Below the pieces are notes generated by a model, which was not told where the DNA came from, ran no database searches, and saw only the letters and a program-made list of their open reading frames with translations. Below, piece by piece: positions 9,101 through 22,918 of a stretch of 64,000 nt of DNA. The translations under genes and the position numbers were made by a program. Position 1 is the stretch's first letter. Each line of letters starts with the position of its first letter. Source of the DNA: Nemopilema nomurai (Eukaryota > Cnidaria > Scyphozoa > Rhizostomeae > Rhizostomatidae); assembly GCA_003864495.1 (NCBI GenBank), contig ML133387.1, positions 834,600 through 898,599 of the forward strand. Direction: 5' to 3'.

Positions 9101-12100
9101 CTGATTTAGTTCTTCACTGACAGTAGCACGCTTTGATTTGCATGGAGTAGATCTTGCTTGTCATTTGAGCCTTCCCCTTCTTTGGATTCATGTGCATTTG
9201 GATGAAATACACTGATGTGCTTTCAGATGAAAAACACTGATTTAGTTCTTCACTGACAGTAACACGCTTTGATTTGTACGGAGTAGATCTTGCTTTTCTT
9301 TGAGCTTTCCCCTTCTTTGGATTCATGTGCATTTAGATCAAATACACTGATGTGCTTTCAGATGCAAAACACTGATTTAGTTCTTCATTGACAGTAGCAC
9401 GCTTTGATTTGCATGGAGTAGATATTGCTTGTAACTTGAGCTTTCCCCTTCTTTGGATTCATGTGCATTTAGATCAAATACACTGATGTAATTTCAGATG
9501 CAAAACACTGATTTAGTTCTTTACTGACAGTACCACGCTTTGATTTGCATGGAGTAGATCTTGCTTGTCACTTGAGCTTTCCCCTTCTTTGGATTAATGT
9601 GCTCTCAGATGCAAAACACTGATTTAGTTCTTTACTGACAGTAGCACGCTTTGATTTGCATGGAGTAGATCTTGCTTTTCTTTGAGCTTTCTTCTTCTTT
9701 GGATTAATGTGCTTTCAGATGCAAAACACGGATTAAGTTCTTCACTGACAGTAGCACGCTTTGAATTGCATGGAGTAGATCTTGCTTGTCATTAGAGCTT
9801 TCCCCTTCTTTGGATTCATGTGCATTTAGATCAAATACACTGATGTGCTTTCAGATGCAAAACACTGATTTAGTTCTTCACTGACAGTAGCACGCTTTGA
9901 TTTGCATGGAGTAGATCTTGCTTGTCTTGAGCTTTCCCCTTCTTTGGATTCATGTGCTTAGATCAAATACACTGATGTTCAGATGCAAAACACTGATTTA
10001 GTTCTTCACTGACAGTAGCACGCTTTGATTTGCATGGAGTAGATCTTGCTTGTCACTTGAGCTTTCCCCTTCTTTGGATTCATGTGCTTCAGATGCAAAA
10101 CACTGATTTAGTTCTTCACTGACAGTAGCACGCTTTGATTTGCATGGAGTAGATCTTGCTTGTCACTTGAGCTTTCCCCTTCTTTGGATTCATGTGCTTT
10201 CAGATGCAAAACACTGATTTAGTTCTTCACTGACAGTAGCACGCTTTGATTTGCATGGAGTAGATCTTGCTTGTCTTGAGCTTTCCCCTTCTTTGGATTC
10301 ATGTGCTTTCAGATGCAAAACACTGATTTAGTTCTTCACTGACAGTAGCACGCTTTGATTTGCATGGAGTAGATCTTGCTTGTCTTGAGCTTTCCCCTTC
10401 TTTGGATTCATGTGCTTTCAGATGCAAAACACTGATTTAGTTCTTCACTGACAGTAGCACGCTTTGATTTGCATGGAGTAGATCTTGCTTGTCACTTGAG
10501 CTTTCCCCTTCTTTGGATTCATGTGCTGTCTGATGTGCTTTCAGATGCAAAACACTGATTTAGTTCTTCACTGACAGTAGCACGCTTTGATTTGCATGGA
10601 GTAGATCTTGCTTGTCTTTGAGCTTTCCCCTTCTTTGGATTCATGTGCTTTCAGATGCAAAACACTGATTTAGTTCTTCACTGACAGTAGCACGCTTTGA
10701 TTTGCATGGAGTAGATCTTGCTTGTCATTTGAGCTTTCCCCTTCTTTGGATTCATGTGCTTTCAGATGCAAAACACTGATTTAGTTCTTCACTGACAGTA
10801 GCACGCTTTGATTTGCATGGAGTAGATCTTGCTTGTCATTTGAGCTTTCCCCTTCTTTGGATTCATGTGCATTTGGATGTCATGTGCTTTCAGATGCAAA
10901 ACACTGATTTAGTTCTTCACTGACAGTAGCACGCTTTGATTTGCATGGAGTAGATCTTGCTTGTCATTTGAGCTTTCCCCTTCTTTGGATTCATGTGCTT
11001 TCAGATGCAAAACACTGATTTAGTTCTTCACTGACAGTAGCACGCTTTGATTTGCATGGAGTAGATCTTGCTTGTCATTTGAGCTTTCCCCTTCTTTGGA
11101 TTCATGTGCTTTCAGATGCAAAACACTGATTTAGTTCTTCACTGACAGTAGCACGCTTTGATTTGCATGGAGTAGATCTTGCTTGTCATTTGAGCTTTCC
11201 CCTTCTTTGGATTCATGTGCTTGTCAGATGTGCTTCAGATGCAAAACACTGATTTAGTTCTTCACTGACAGTAGCACGCTTTGATTTGCATGGAGTAGAT
11301 CTTGCTCTTTGAGCTTTCCCCTTCTTTGGATTCATGTGCTTTCAGATGCAAAACACTGATTTACTTCTTCACTGACAGTAGCACGCTTTGATTTGCATGG
11401 AGTAGATCTTGCTTGTCATTTGAGCTTTCCCCTTCTTTGGATTCATGTGCTTTCAGATGCAAAACACTGATTTAGTTCTTCACTGACAGTAGCACGCTTT
11501 GATTTGCATGGAGTAGATCTTGCTTGTCACTTTGAGCTTTCCCCTTCTTTGGATTCATGTGCTTTCAGATGCAAAACACTGATTTAGTTCTTCACTGACA
11601 GTAGCACGCTTTGATTTGCATGGAGTAGATCTTGCTTGTCATTTGAGCTTTCCCCTTCTTTGGATTCATGTGCTTTCAGATGCAAAACACTGATTTAGTT
11701 CTTCACTGACAGTAGCACGCTTTGATTTGCATGGAGTAGATCTTGCTTGTCATTTGAGCTTTCCCCTTCTTTGGATTCATGTGCTTTCAGATGCAAAACA
11801 CTGATTTAGTTCTTCACTGACAGTAGCACGCTTTGATTTGCATGGAGTAGATCTTGCTTGTCATTTGAGCTTTCCCCTTCTTCGGATTCATGTGCTTTCA
11901 GATGCAAAACACTGATTTAGTTCTTCACTGACAGTAGCACGCTTTGATTTGCATGGAGTAGATCTTGCTTTTCATTTGAGCTTTCCCCTTCTTTGGATTC
12001 ATGTGCTGTACACTGATGTGCTTCAGATGCAAAACACTGATTTAGTTCTTCACTGACAGTAGCACGCTTTGATTTGCGGAGTAGATCTTGCTTGTCTTTG

Positions 12101-15100
12101 AGCTTTCCCCTTCTTTGGATTCATGTGCTTTCAGATGCAAAACACTGATTTAGTTCTTCACTGACAGTAGCACGCTTTGATTTGCATGGAGTAGATCTTG
12201 CTTGTCATTTGAGCTTTCCCCTTCTTTGGATTCATGTGCTTTCAGATGCAAAACACTGATTTAGTTCTTCACTGACAGTAGCACGCTTTGATTTGCATGG
12301 AGTAGATCTTGCTTGTCACTTGAGCTTTCCCCTTCTTTGGATTCATGTGCTTTCAGATGCAAAACACTGATTTAACTTCTTCACTGACAGTAGCACGCTT
12401 TGATTTGCATGGAGTAGATCTTGCTTGTCATTTGAGCTTTCCCCTTCTTTGGATTCATGTGCTTTCAGATGCAAAACACTGATTTAGTTCTTCACTGACA
12501 GTAGCACGCTTTGATTTGCATGGAGTAGATCTTGCTTGTCATTTGAGCTTTCCCCTTCTTTGGATTCATGTGCTTTCAGATGCAAAACACTGATTTACTT
12601 CTTCACTGACAGTAGCACGCTTTGATTTGCATGGAGTAGATCTTGCTTGTCACTTGAGCTTTCCCCTTCTTTGGATTCATGTGCTTTCAGATGCAAAACA
12701 CTGATTTAGTTCTTCACTGACAGTAGCACGCTTTGATTTGCATGGAGTAGATCTTGCTTGTCACTTGAGCTTTCCCCTTCTTTGGATTCATGTGCTTTCA
12801 GATGCAAAACACTGATTTAGTTCTTCACTGACAGTAGCACGCTTTGATTTGCATGGAGTAGATCTTGCTTGTCACTTGAGCTTCCCCTTCTTTGGATTCA
12901 TGTGCTTTCAGATGCAAAACACTGATTTTCTTCACTGACAGTAGCACGCTTTGATTGCATGAGTAGATCTTGCTTGTCACTTGAGCTTTCCCTTCTTTGG
13001 ATTAATGTGTTTCAGATGCAAAACACAGATTTAGTTTTCACTGAGAGTAGCACGCTTTGATTTGCATGGAGTAGAATCTTGCTTTTCTTTGAGCTTTCCC
13101 CTTCTTTGGATTCATGTGCTTTCAGATGCAAAACACTGATTTACTCTTCACTGACAGTAGCACGCTTTGATTTGCATGGAGTAGATCTTGCTTGTCATTA
13201 GAGCTTTCCCCTTCTTTGGATTCATGTGCATTTAGATCAAATACACTGATGTGCTTTCAGATGCAAAACACTGATTTAGTTCTTCATTGACAGAGCACGC
13301 TTTGATTTGCATGGAGTAGATCTTGCTTGTCACTTGAGCTTTCCCCTTCTTTGGATTCATGTGCTTTAGATCAAAACACTGATGTTTCAGATGCAAACAC
13401 TGATTTACTTCTTCACTGACAGTAGCACGCTTTGATTTGCATGGAGTAGATCTTGCTTGTCACTTGAGCTTTCCCCTTCTTTGGATTCATGTGCTTTCAG
13501 ATGCAAAACACTGATTTACTTCTTCACTGACAGTAGCACGCTTTGATTTGCATGGAGTAGATCTTGCTTGTCATTTGAGCTTTCCCCTTCTTTGGATTCA
13601 TGTGCTTTCAGATGCAAAACACTGATTTACTTCTTCACTGACAGTAGCACGCTTTGATTTGCATGGAGTAGATCTTGCTTGTCATTGAGCTTTCCCCTTC
13701 TTTGGATTATGTGCTTTCAGATGCAAAACACTGATTTACTTCTTCACTGACAGTAGCACGCTTTGATTTGCATGGAGTAGATCTTGCTTGTCATTTGAGC
13801 TTTCCCCTTCTTTGGATTATGTGCATTTAGATGCAAAACACTGATGAGATGCAAAACACTGATTTAGTTCTTCACTGACAGTAGCACGCTTTGATTTGCA
13901 TGGAGTAGATCTTGCTTGTCATTTGAGCTTTCCCCTTCTTTGGATTCATGTGCTTTCAGATGCAAAACACTGATTTACTTCTTCACTGACAGTAGCACGC
14001 TTTGATTTGCATGGAGTAGATCTTGCTTGTCACTTGAGCTTTCCCTTCTTTGGATTATGTGCTTTCAGATGCAAAACACTGATTTAGTTCTTCACTGACA
14101 GTAGCACGCTTTGATTTGCATGGAGTAGATCTTGCTTGTCTTGAGCTTTCCCCTTCTTTGGATTCATGTGCTTTCAGATGCAAAACACTGATTTACTTCT
14201 TCACTGACAGTAGCACGCTTTGATTTGCATGGAGTAGATCTTGCTTGTCATTGAGCTTTCCCCTTCTTTGGATTCATGTGCATTTAGATCAAATACACTG
14301 ATGCTTTCAGATGCAAAACACTGATTTAGTTCTTCACTGACAGTAGCACGCTTTGATTTGCATGGAGTAGATCTTGCTTGTCACTTGAGCTTTCCCCTTC
14401 TTTGGATTCATGTGCTTTAGATCAAATCTGATCAGATGCAAAACACTGATTTACTTCTTCACTGACAGTAGCACGCTTTGATTTGCATGGAGTAGATCTT
14501 GCTTGTCACTTGAGCTTTCCCCTTCTTTGGATTATGTGCTTTCAGATGCAAAACACTGATTTAGTTCTTCACTGACAGTAGCACGCTTTGATTTGCATGG
14601 AGTAGATCTTGCTTGTCACTTGAGCTTTCCCCTTCTTTGGATTAATGTGCTTTCAGATGCAAAACACTGATTTAGTTCTTCACTGACAGTAGCACGCTTT
14701 GATTTGCATGGAGTAGATCTTGCTTGTCTTTGAGCTTTCCCCTTCTTTGGATTCATGTGCTTTCAGATGCAAAACACTGATTTAGTTCTTCACTGACAGT
14801 AGCACGCTTTGATTTGCATGGAGTAGATCTTGCTTGTCATTGAGCTTTCCCCTTCTTTGGATTAATGTGCTTCAGATGCAAAACACTGATTTAGTTCTTC
14901 ACTGACAGTAGCACGCTTTGATTTGCATGGAGTAGATCTTGCTTGTCTTTGAGCTTTCCCCTTCTTTGGATTAATGTGCTTCAGATGCAAAACACTGATT
15001 TAGTTCTTCACTGACAGTAGCACGCTTTGATTTGCATGGAGTAGATCTTGCTTGTCACTTGAGCTTTCCCCTTCTTTGGATTAATGTGCTTCAGATGCAA

Positions 15101-18100
15101 AACACTGATTTAGTTCTTCACTGACAGTAGCACGCTTTGATTTGCATGGAGTAGATCTTGCTTGTCTTGAGCTTTCCCCTTCTTTGGATTAATGTGCTCT
15201 CAGATGCAAAACACTGATTTACTTCTTCACTGACAGTAGCACGCTTTGATTTGCATGGAGTAGATCTTGCTTGTCACTTGAGCTTTCCCCTTCTTTGGAT
15301 TAATGTGCTCTCAGATGCAAAACACTGATTTAGTTCTTCACTGACAGTAGCACGCTTTGATTTGCATGGAGTAGATCTTGCTTTCTTGAGCTTTCCCCTT
15401 CTTTGGATTAATGTGCTCTCAGATGCAAAACACTGATTTACTTCTTCACTGACAGTAGCACGCTTTGATTTGCATGGAGTAGATCTTGCTTGTCATTGAG
15501 CTTTCCCCTTCTTTGGATTAATGTGCTCTCAGATGCAAAACACTGATTTAGTTCTTCACTGACAGTAGCACGCTTTGATTTGCATGGAGTAGATCTTGCT
15601 TTCTTTGAGCTTTCCCCTTCTTTGGATTAATGTGCTTCAGATGCAAAACACTGATTTACTTCTTCACTGACAGTAGCACGCTTTGATTTGCATGGAGTAG
15701 ATCTTGCTTGTCACTTGAGCTTTCCCCTTCTTTGGATTAATGTGCTCTCAGATGCAAAACACTGATTTAGTTCTTCACTGACAGTAGCACGCTTTGATTT
15801 GCATGGAGTAGATCTTGCTTTCTTTGAGCTTTCCCCTTCTTTGGATTCATGTGCTTTCAGATGCAAAACACTGATTTAGTTCTTCACTGACAGTAGCACG
15901 CTTTGATTTGCATGGAGTAGATCTTGCTTGTCCCTTGTGCTTTCCCCTTCTTTGGATTCATGTGCTTTCAGATGCAAAACACTGATTTACTTCTTCACTG
16001 ACAGTAGCACGCTTTGATTTGCATGGAGTAGATCTTGCTTGTCACTTGAGCTTTCCCCTTCTTTGGATTCATGTGCTTTAGATCAAACACTGATGCTTTC
16101 AATGCAACACTGATTTAGTTCTTCACTGACAGTAGCACGCTTTGATTTGCATGGAGTAGATCTTGCTTGTTTGAGCTTTCCCCTTCTTTGGATTCATGTG
16201 CTTTCAGATGCAAAACACTGATTTAGTTCTTCACTGACAGTAGCACGCTTTGATTTGCATGGAGTAGATCTTGCTTGTCATTTGAGCTTTCCCCTTCTTT
16301 GGATTCAATGTGCTTTCAGATGCAAAACACTGATTTAGTTCTTCACTGACAGTAGCACGCTTTGATTTGCATGGAGTAGATCTTGCTTGTCATTTGAGCT
16401 TTCCCTTCTTTGGATTCATGTGCTTTGGATTCATGATGTGCTTTCAGATGCAAAACACTGATTTAGTTCTTCACTGACAGTAGCACGCTTTGATTTGCAT
16501 GGAGTAGATCTTGCTTGTCATTTGAGCTTTCCCCTTCTTTGGATTCATGTGCTTTCAGATGCAAAACACTGATTTAGTTCTTCACTGACAGTAGCACGCT
16601 TTGATTTGCATGGAGTAGATCTTGCTTGTCATTTGAGCTTTCCCCTTCTTTGGATTCATGTGCTTTCAGATGCAAAACACTGATTTAGTTCTTCACTGAC
16701 AGTAGCACGCTTTGATTTGCATGGAGTAGATCTTGCTTGTCATTTGAGCTTTTCTTTGGATTCATGTGCTTTGGATTCATGTGCTTTCAGATGCAAAACA
16801 CTGATTTAGTTCTTCACTGACAGTAGCACGCTTTGATTTGCATGGAGTAGATCTTGCTTGTCTTGAGCTTTCCCCTTCTTTGGATTCATGTGCTTTCAGA
16901 TGCAAAACACTGATTTAGTTCTTCACTGACAGTAGCACGCTTTGATTTGCATGAGTAGATCTTGCTTGTCATTTGAGCTTTCCCCTTCTTTGGATTCATG
17001 TGCTTTCAGATGCAAAACACTGATTTAGTTCTTCACTGACAGTAGCACGCTTTGATTTGCATGGAGTAGATCTTGCTTGTCATTGAGCTTTCCCCTTCTT
17101 TGGATTAATGTGCTTTCAGATGCAAAACACTGATTTAGTTCTTCACTGACAGTAGCACGCTTTGATTTGCATGGAGTAGATCTTGCTTGTCTTTGAGCTT
17201 TCCCCTTCTTTGGATTCATGTGCTTTCAGATGCAAAACACTGATTTAGTTCTTCACTGACAGTAGCACGCTTTGATTTGCATGGAGTAGATCTTGCTTGT
17301 CATTTGAGCTTTCCCCTTCTTTGGATTATGTGCTTTCAGATGCAAAACACTGATTTTTCTTCACTGACAGTAGCACGCTTTGATTTGCATGGAGTAGATC
17401 TTGCTTGTCATTTGAGCTTTCCCCTTCTTTGGATTCATGTGCTTTCAGATGCAAAACACTGATTTAGTTCTTCACTGACAGTAGCACGCTTTGATTTGCA
17501 TGGAGTAGATCTTGCTTGTCATTTGAGCTTTCCCTTCTTTGGATTCATGTGCTTTGGATCAGATGCTTTCAGATGCAAAACACTGATTTAGTTCTTCACT
17601 GACAGTAGCACGCTTTGATTTGCATGGAGTAGATCTTGCTTGTTTTGAGCTTTCCCCTTCTTTGGATTCATGTGCTTTCAGATGCAAAACACTGATTTAG
17701 TTCTTCACTGACAGTAGCACGCTTTGATTTGCATGGAGTAGATCTTGCTTGTCATTGAGCTTTCCCCTTCTTTGGATTCATGTGCTTTCAGATGCAAAAC
17801 ACTGATTTAGTTCTTCACTGACAGTAGCACGCTTTGATTTGCATGGAGTAGATCTTGCTTGTCACTTGAGCTTTCCCCTTCTTTGGATTATGTGCTTTCA
17901 GATGCAAAACACTGATTTAGTTCTTCACTGACAGTAGCACGCTTTGATTTGCATGGAGTAGATCTTGCTTGTCTTTGAGCTTTCCCCTTCTTTGGATTCA
18001 TGTGCTTTCAGATGCAAAACACTGATTTAGTTCTTCACTGACAGTAGCACGCTTTGATTTGCATGGAGTAGATCTTGCTTGTCATTGAGCTTTCCCCTTC

Positions 18101-21100
18101 TTTGGATTCATGTGCTTTCAGATGCAAAACACTGATTTAGTTCTTCACTGACAGTAGCACGCTTTGATTTGCATGGAGTAGATCTTGCTTGTCATTTGAG
18201 CTTTCCCCTTCTTTGGATTCATGTGCTTTCAGATGCAAAACACTGATTTAGTTCTTCACTGACAGTAGCACGCTTTGATTTGCATGGAGTAGATCTTGCT
18301 TGTCATTTGAGCTTTCCCCTTCTTTGGATTCATGTGCTTTCAGATGCAAAACACTGATTTAGTTCTTCACTGACAGTAGCACGCTTTGATTTGCATGGAG
18401 TAGATCTTGCTTGTCATTTGAGCTTTCCCCTTCTTTGGATTCATGTGCTTTCAGATGCAAAACACTGATTTAGTTCTTCACTGACAGTAGCACGCTTTGA
18501 TTTGCATGGAGTAGATCTTGCTTGTCATTTGAGCTTTCCCCTTCTTTGGATTCATGTGCTTTCAGATGCAAAACACTGATTTAGTTCTTCACTGACAGTA
18601 GCACGCTTTGATTTGCATGGAGTAGATCTTGCTTGTCATTGAGCTTTCCCCTTCTTTGGATTCATGTGCTTTCAGATGCAAAACACTGATTTAGTTCTTC
18701 ACTGACAGTAGCACGCTTTGATTTGCATGGAGTAGATCTTGCTTGTCATTTGAGCTTTCCCCTTCTTTGGATTCATGTGCTTTCAGATGCAAAACACTGA
18801 TTTAGTTCTTCACTGACAGTAGCACGCTTTGATTTGCATGGAGTAGATCTTGCTTGTCATTTGAGCTTTCCCCTTCTTTGGATTCATGTGCTTTCAGATG
18901 CAAAACACTGATTTAGTTCTTCACTGACAGTAGCACGCTTTGATTTGCATGGAGTAGATCTTGCTTGTCATTTGAGCTTTCCCCTTCTTTGGATTCATGT
19001 GCTTTCAGATGCAAAACACTGATTTAGTTCTTCACTGACAGTAGCACGCTTTGATTTGCATGGAGTAGATCTTGCTTGTCATTGAGCTTTCCCCTTCTTT
19101 GGATTCATGTGCTTTCAGATGCAAAACACTGATTTAGTTCTTCACTGACAGTAGCACGCTTTGATTTGCATGGAGTAGATCTTGCTTGTCATTTGAGCTT
19201 TCCCCTTCTTTGGATTCATGTGCTTTCAGATGCAAAACACTGATTTAGTTCTTCACTGACAGTAGCACGCTTTGATTTGCATGGAGTAGATCTTGCTTGT
19301 CATTTGAGCTTTCCCCTTCTTTGGATTCATGTGCTTTCAGATGCAAAACACTGATTTAGTTCTTCACTGACAGTAGCACGCTTTGATTTGCATGGAGTAG
19401 ATCTTGCTTGTCATTTGAGCTTTCCCTTCTTCTTTGGATTCATGTGCTTTCAGATGCAAAACACTGATTTAGTTCTTCACTGACAGTAGCACGCTTTGAT
19501 TTGCATGGAGTAGATCTTGCTTGTCATTTGAGCTTTCCCCTTCTTTGGATTCATGTGCTTTCAGATGCAAAACACTGATTTAGTTCTTCACTGACAGTAG
19601 CACGCTTTGATTTGCATGGAGTAGATCTTGCTTGTCATTTGAGCTTTCCCCTTCTTTGGATTCATGTGCATTTGATTCATGTGCTTTCAGATGCAAAACA
19701 CTGATTTAGTTCTTCACTGACAGTAGCACGCTTTGATTTGCATGGAGTAGATCTTGCTTGTCATTTGAGCTTTCCCCTTCTTTGGATTCATGTGCTTTCA
19801 GATGCAAAACACTGATTTACTTCTTCACTGACAGTAGCACGCTTTGATTTGCATGGAGTAGATCTTGCTTGTCATTTGAGCTTTCCCCTTCTTTGGATTC
19901 ATGTGCTTTCAGATGCAAAACACTGATTTAGTTCTTCACTGACAGTAGCACGCTTTGATTTGCATGGAGTAGATCTTGCTTGTCATTTGAGCTTTCCCCT
20001 TCTTTGGATTCATGTGCTTTCAGATGCAAAACACTGATTTAGTTCTTCACTGACAGTAGCACGCTTTGATTTGCATGGAGTAGATCTTGCTTGTCATTTG
20101 AGCTTTCCCCTTCTTTGGATTCATGTGCTTTCAGATGCAAAACACTGATTTAGTTCTTCACTGACAGTAGCACGCTTTGATTTGCATGGAGTAGATCTTG
20201 CTTGTCATTGAGCTTTCCCCTTCTTTGGATTCATGTGCTTTCAACAGATGCAATGCAAACTGATTTAGTTCTTCACTGACAGTAGCACGCTTTGATTTGC
20301 ATGGAGTAGATCTTGCTTGTCATTGAGCTTTCCCCTTCTTTGGATTCATGTGCTTTCAGATGCAAAACACTGATTTTAGTCATGATTACTTACTGACACG
20401 CTTTGATTTGCATGGAGTAGATCTTGCTTGTCATTGAGCTTTCCCCTTCTTTGGATTCATGTGCTTTCAGATGCAAAACACTGATTTAGTTCTTCACTGA
20501 CAGTAGCACGCTTTGATTTGCATGGAGTAGATCTTGCTTGTCATTTGAGCTTTCCCCTTCTTTGGATTCATGTGCTTTCAGATGCAAAACACTGATTTAG
20601 TTCTTCACTGACAGTAGCACGCTTTGATTTGCATGGAGTAGATCTTGCTTGTCATTTGCTTTCCCCTTCTTTGGATTCATGTGCTTTCAGATGCAAAACA
20701 CTGATTTAGTTCTTCACTGACAGTAGCACGCTTTGATTTGCATGGAGTAGATCTTGCTTGTCATTGAGCTTTCCCCTTCTTTGGATTCATGTGCATTTGA
20801 TTGTGCTTTCAGATGCAAAACACTGATTTAGTTCTTCACTGACAGTAGCACGCTTTGATTTGCATGGAGTAGATCTTGCTTGTCTTGAGCTTTCCCCTTC
20901 TTTGGATTCATGTGCATTTAGATAACAATGTGCTTTCAGATGCAAAACACTGATTTAGTTCTTCACTGACAGTAGCACGCTTTGATTTGCATGGAGTAGA
21001 TCTTGCTTGTCATTTGAGCTTTCCCCTTCTTTGGATTCATGTGCTTTCAGATGCAAAACACTGATTTAGTTCTTCACTGACAGTAGCACGCTTTGATTTG

Positions 21101-22787
21101 CATGGAGTAGATCTTGCTTGTCATTGAGCTTTCCCCTTCTTTGGATTCATGTGCTTTCAGATGCAAAACACTGATTTTTCTTTCACTGACAGTAGCACGC
21201 TTTGATTTGCATGGAGTAGATCTTGCTTGTCATTTGCTTTCCCTTGGATTCATGTGCTTTGATGATGATGTGCTTTCAGATGCAAAACACTGATTTAGTT
21301 CTTCACTGACAGTAGCACGCTTTGATTTGCATGGAGTAGATCTTGCTTGTCATTTGAGCTTTCCCCTTCTTTGGATTCATGTGCTTTCAGATGCAAAACA
21401 CTGATTTAGTTCTTCACTGACAGTAGCACGCTTTGATTTGCATGGAGTAGATCTTGCTTGTCATTTGAGCTTTCCCCTTCTTTGGATTCATGTGCTTTAG
21501 ATCAAACACTGATGTCAGATGCAAAACTGATTTAGTTCTTCACTGACAGTAGCACGCTTTGATTTGCATGGAGTAGATCTTGCTTGTCATTTGCTTTCCC
21601 CTTCTTTGGATTCATGTGCTTTGATGCAAACACTGATGTGCTTTCAGATGCAAAACTGATTTAGTTCTTCACTGACAGTAGCACGCTTTGATTTGCATGG
21701 AGTAGATCTTGCTTGTCTTGAGCTTTCCCCTTCTTTGGATTCATGTGCTTTCAGATGCAAAACACTGATTTAGTTCTTCACTGACAGTAGCACGCTTTGA
21801 TTTGCATGGAGTAGATCTTGCTTGTCATTGAGCTTTCCCCTTCTTTGGATTGTGCATTTAGATCATGTGCTTTCAGATGCAAAACACTGATTTAGTTCTT
21901 CACTGACAGTAGCACGCTTTGATTTGCATGGAGTAGATCTTGCTTGTCATTGAGCTTTCCCCTTCTTTGGATTCATGTGCTTTAGATCAAATACACTGAT
22001 GTTTTCAGATGCAAAACACTGATTAGTTCTTCACTGACAGTAACACGCTTTGATTTGCATGGAGTAGATCTTGCTTGTCATTTGAGCTTTCCCCTTCTTT
22101 GGATTCATGTGCTTTCAGATGCAAAACACTGATTTAGTTCTTCACTGACAGTAGCACGCTTTGATTTGCATGGAGTAGATCTTGCTTGTCTTTGAGCTTT
22201 CCCCTTCTTTGGATTCATGTGCTTTCAGATGCAAAACACTGATTTAGTTCTTCACTGACAGTAGCACGCTTTGATTTGCATGGAGTAGATCTTGCTTGTC
22301 ACTTGAGCTTTCCCTTCTTTGGATTCATGTGCTTTCAGATGCAGATGAACACTGATTTAGTTCTTCACTGACAGTAGCACGCTTTGATTTGCATGGAGTA
22401 GATCTTGCTTGTCATTTGAGCTTTCCCCTTCTTTGGATTCATGTGCTTTAGATCAATGTGCAGATGCAAAACACTGATTTAGTTCTTCACTGACAGTAGC
22501 ACGCTTTGATTTGCATGGAGTAGATCTTGCTTGTCATTTGAGCTTTCCCCTTCTTTGGATTCATGTGCTTTCAGATGCAAAACACTGATTTACTTCTTCA
22601 CTGACAGTAGCACGCTTTGATTTGCATGGAGTAGATCTTGCTTGTCATTGAGCTTTCCCCTTCTTTGGATTCATGTGCTTTCAGATGCAAAACTGATTTA
22701 GTTCTTCACTGACAGTAGCACGCTTTGATTTGCATGGAGTAGATCTTGCTTGTCTTTGCTTTCCCCTTCTTTGGATTCATGTGCTGC
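6131..22787 (+). repeat. 111 bp satellite array 1 (~150 monomers)
   Basis: Head-to-tail monomers. In the clean part (e.g. 18361, 18472, 18583) the period is 111 bp. Landmarks in each monomer, in order, are: cagatgcaaaacactgat, ttagttcttcactgacag, tagcacgctttg, the octamer ATTTGCAT, ggagtagatcttgc with a BglII site (AGATCT), then a variable linker, and gagctttccccttctttgga. Each reading frame of the minus strand meets a stop about once per monomer, so the array is non-coding. The first ~3.8 kb (to ~9950) is diverged and contains longer monomers with an extra catttagatcaaatacactg-type block (e.g. ~6829, 7431, 8149, 9466). From ~9950 on the monomers are strongly homogenised, with small indels mainly in the linker. 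Confidence 0.97.
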
Positions 22788-22918
22788 NNNNNNNNNNNNN
22801 NNNNNNNNNNNNNNNNNNNNNNNNNNNNNNNNNNNNNNNNNNNNNNNNNNNNNNNNNNNNNNNNNNNNNNNNNNNNNNNNNNNNNNNNNNNNNNNNNNNN
22901 NNNNNNNNNNNNNNNNNN
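22788..22918. other. Assembly gap, 131 N
   Basis: Run of N between the end of satellite array 1 and the first base of unit copy 2. True content and length unknown. Confidence 0.99.

Noticed and set aside
8425..9332. Repeated minus-strand peptides in the satellite (HLKAHESKEGES, ARSTPCKSKRATVSEELNQCF)
   Set aside because: They come from the 111 bp satellite. Every frame is stopped about once per monomer, so no repeat protein is encoded.
6131..22787. CRISPR-like array of direct repeats
   Set aside because: Monomers follow each other head to tail with no unique spacers, in a eukaryotic context. This is satellite DNA.
6131..22787. CENP-B box or known centromeric satellite
   Set aside because: I found no match to the CENP-B box pattern in the monomer. 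A centromeric role cannot be judged from sequence alone.
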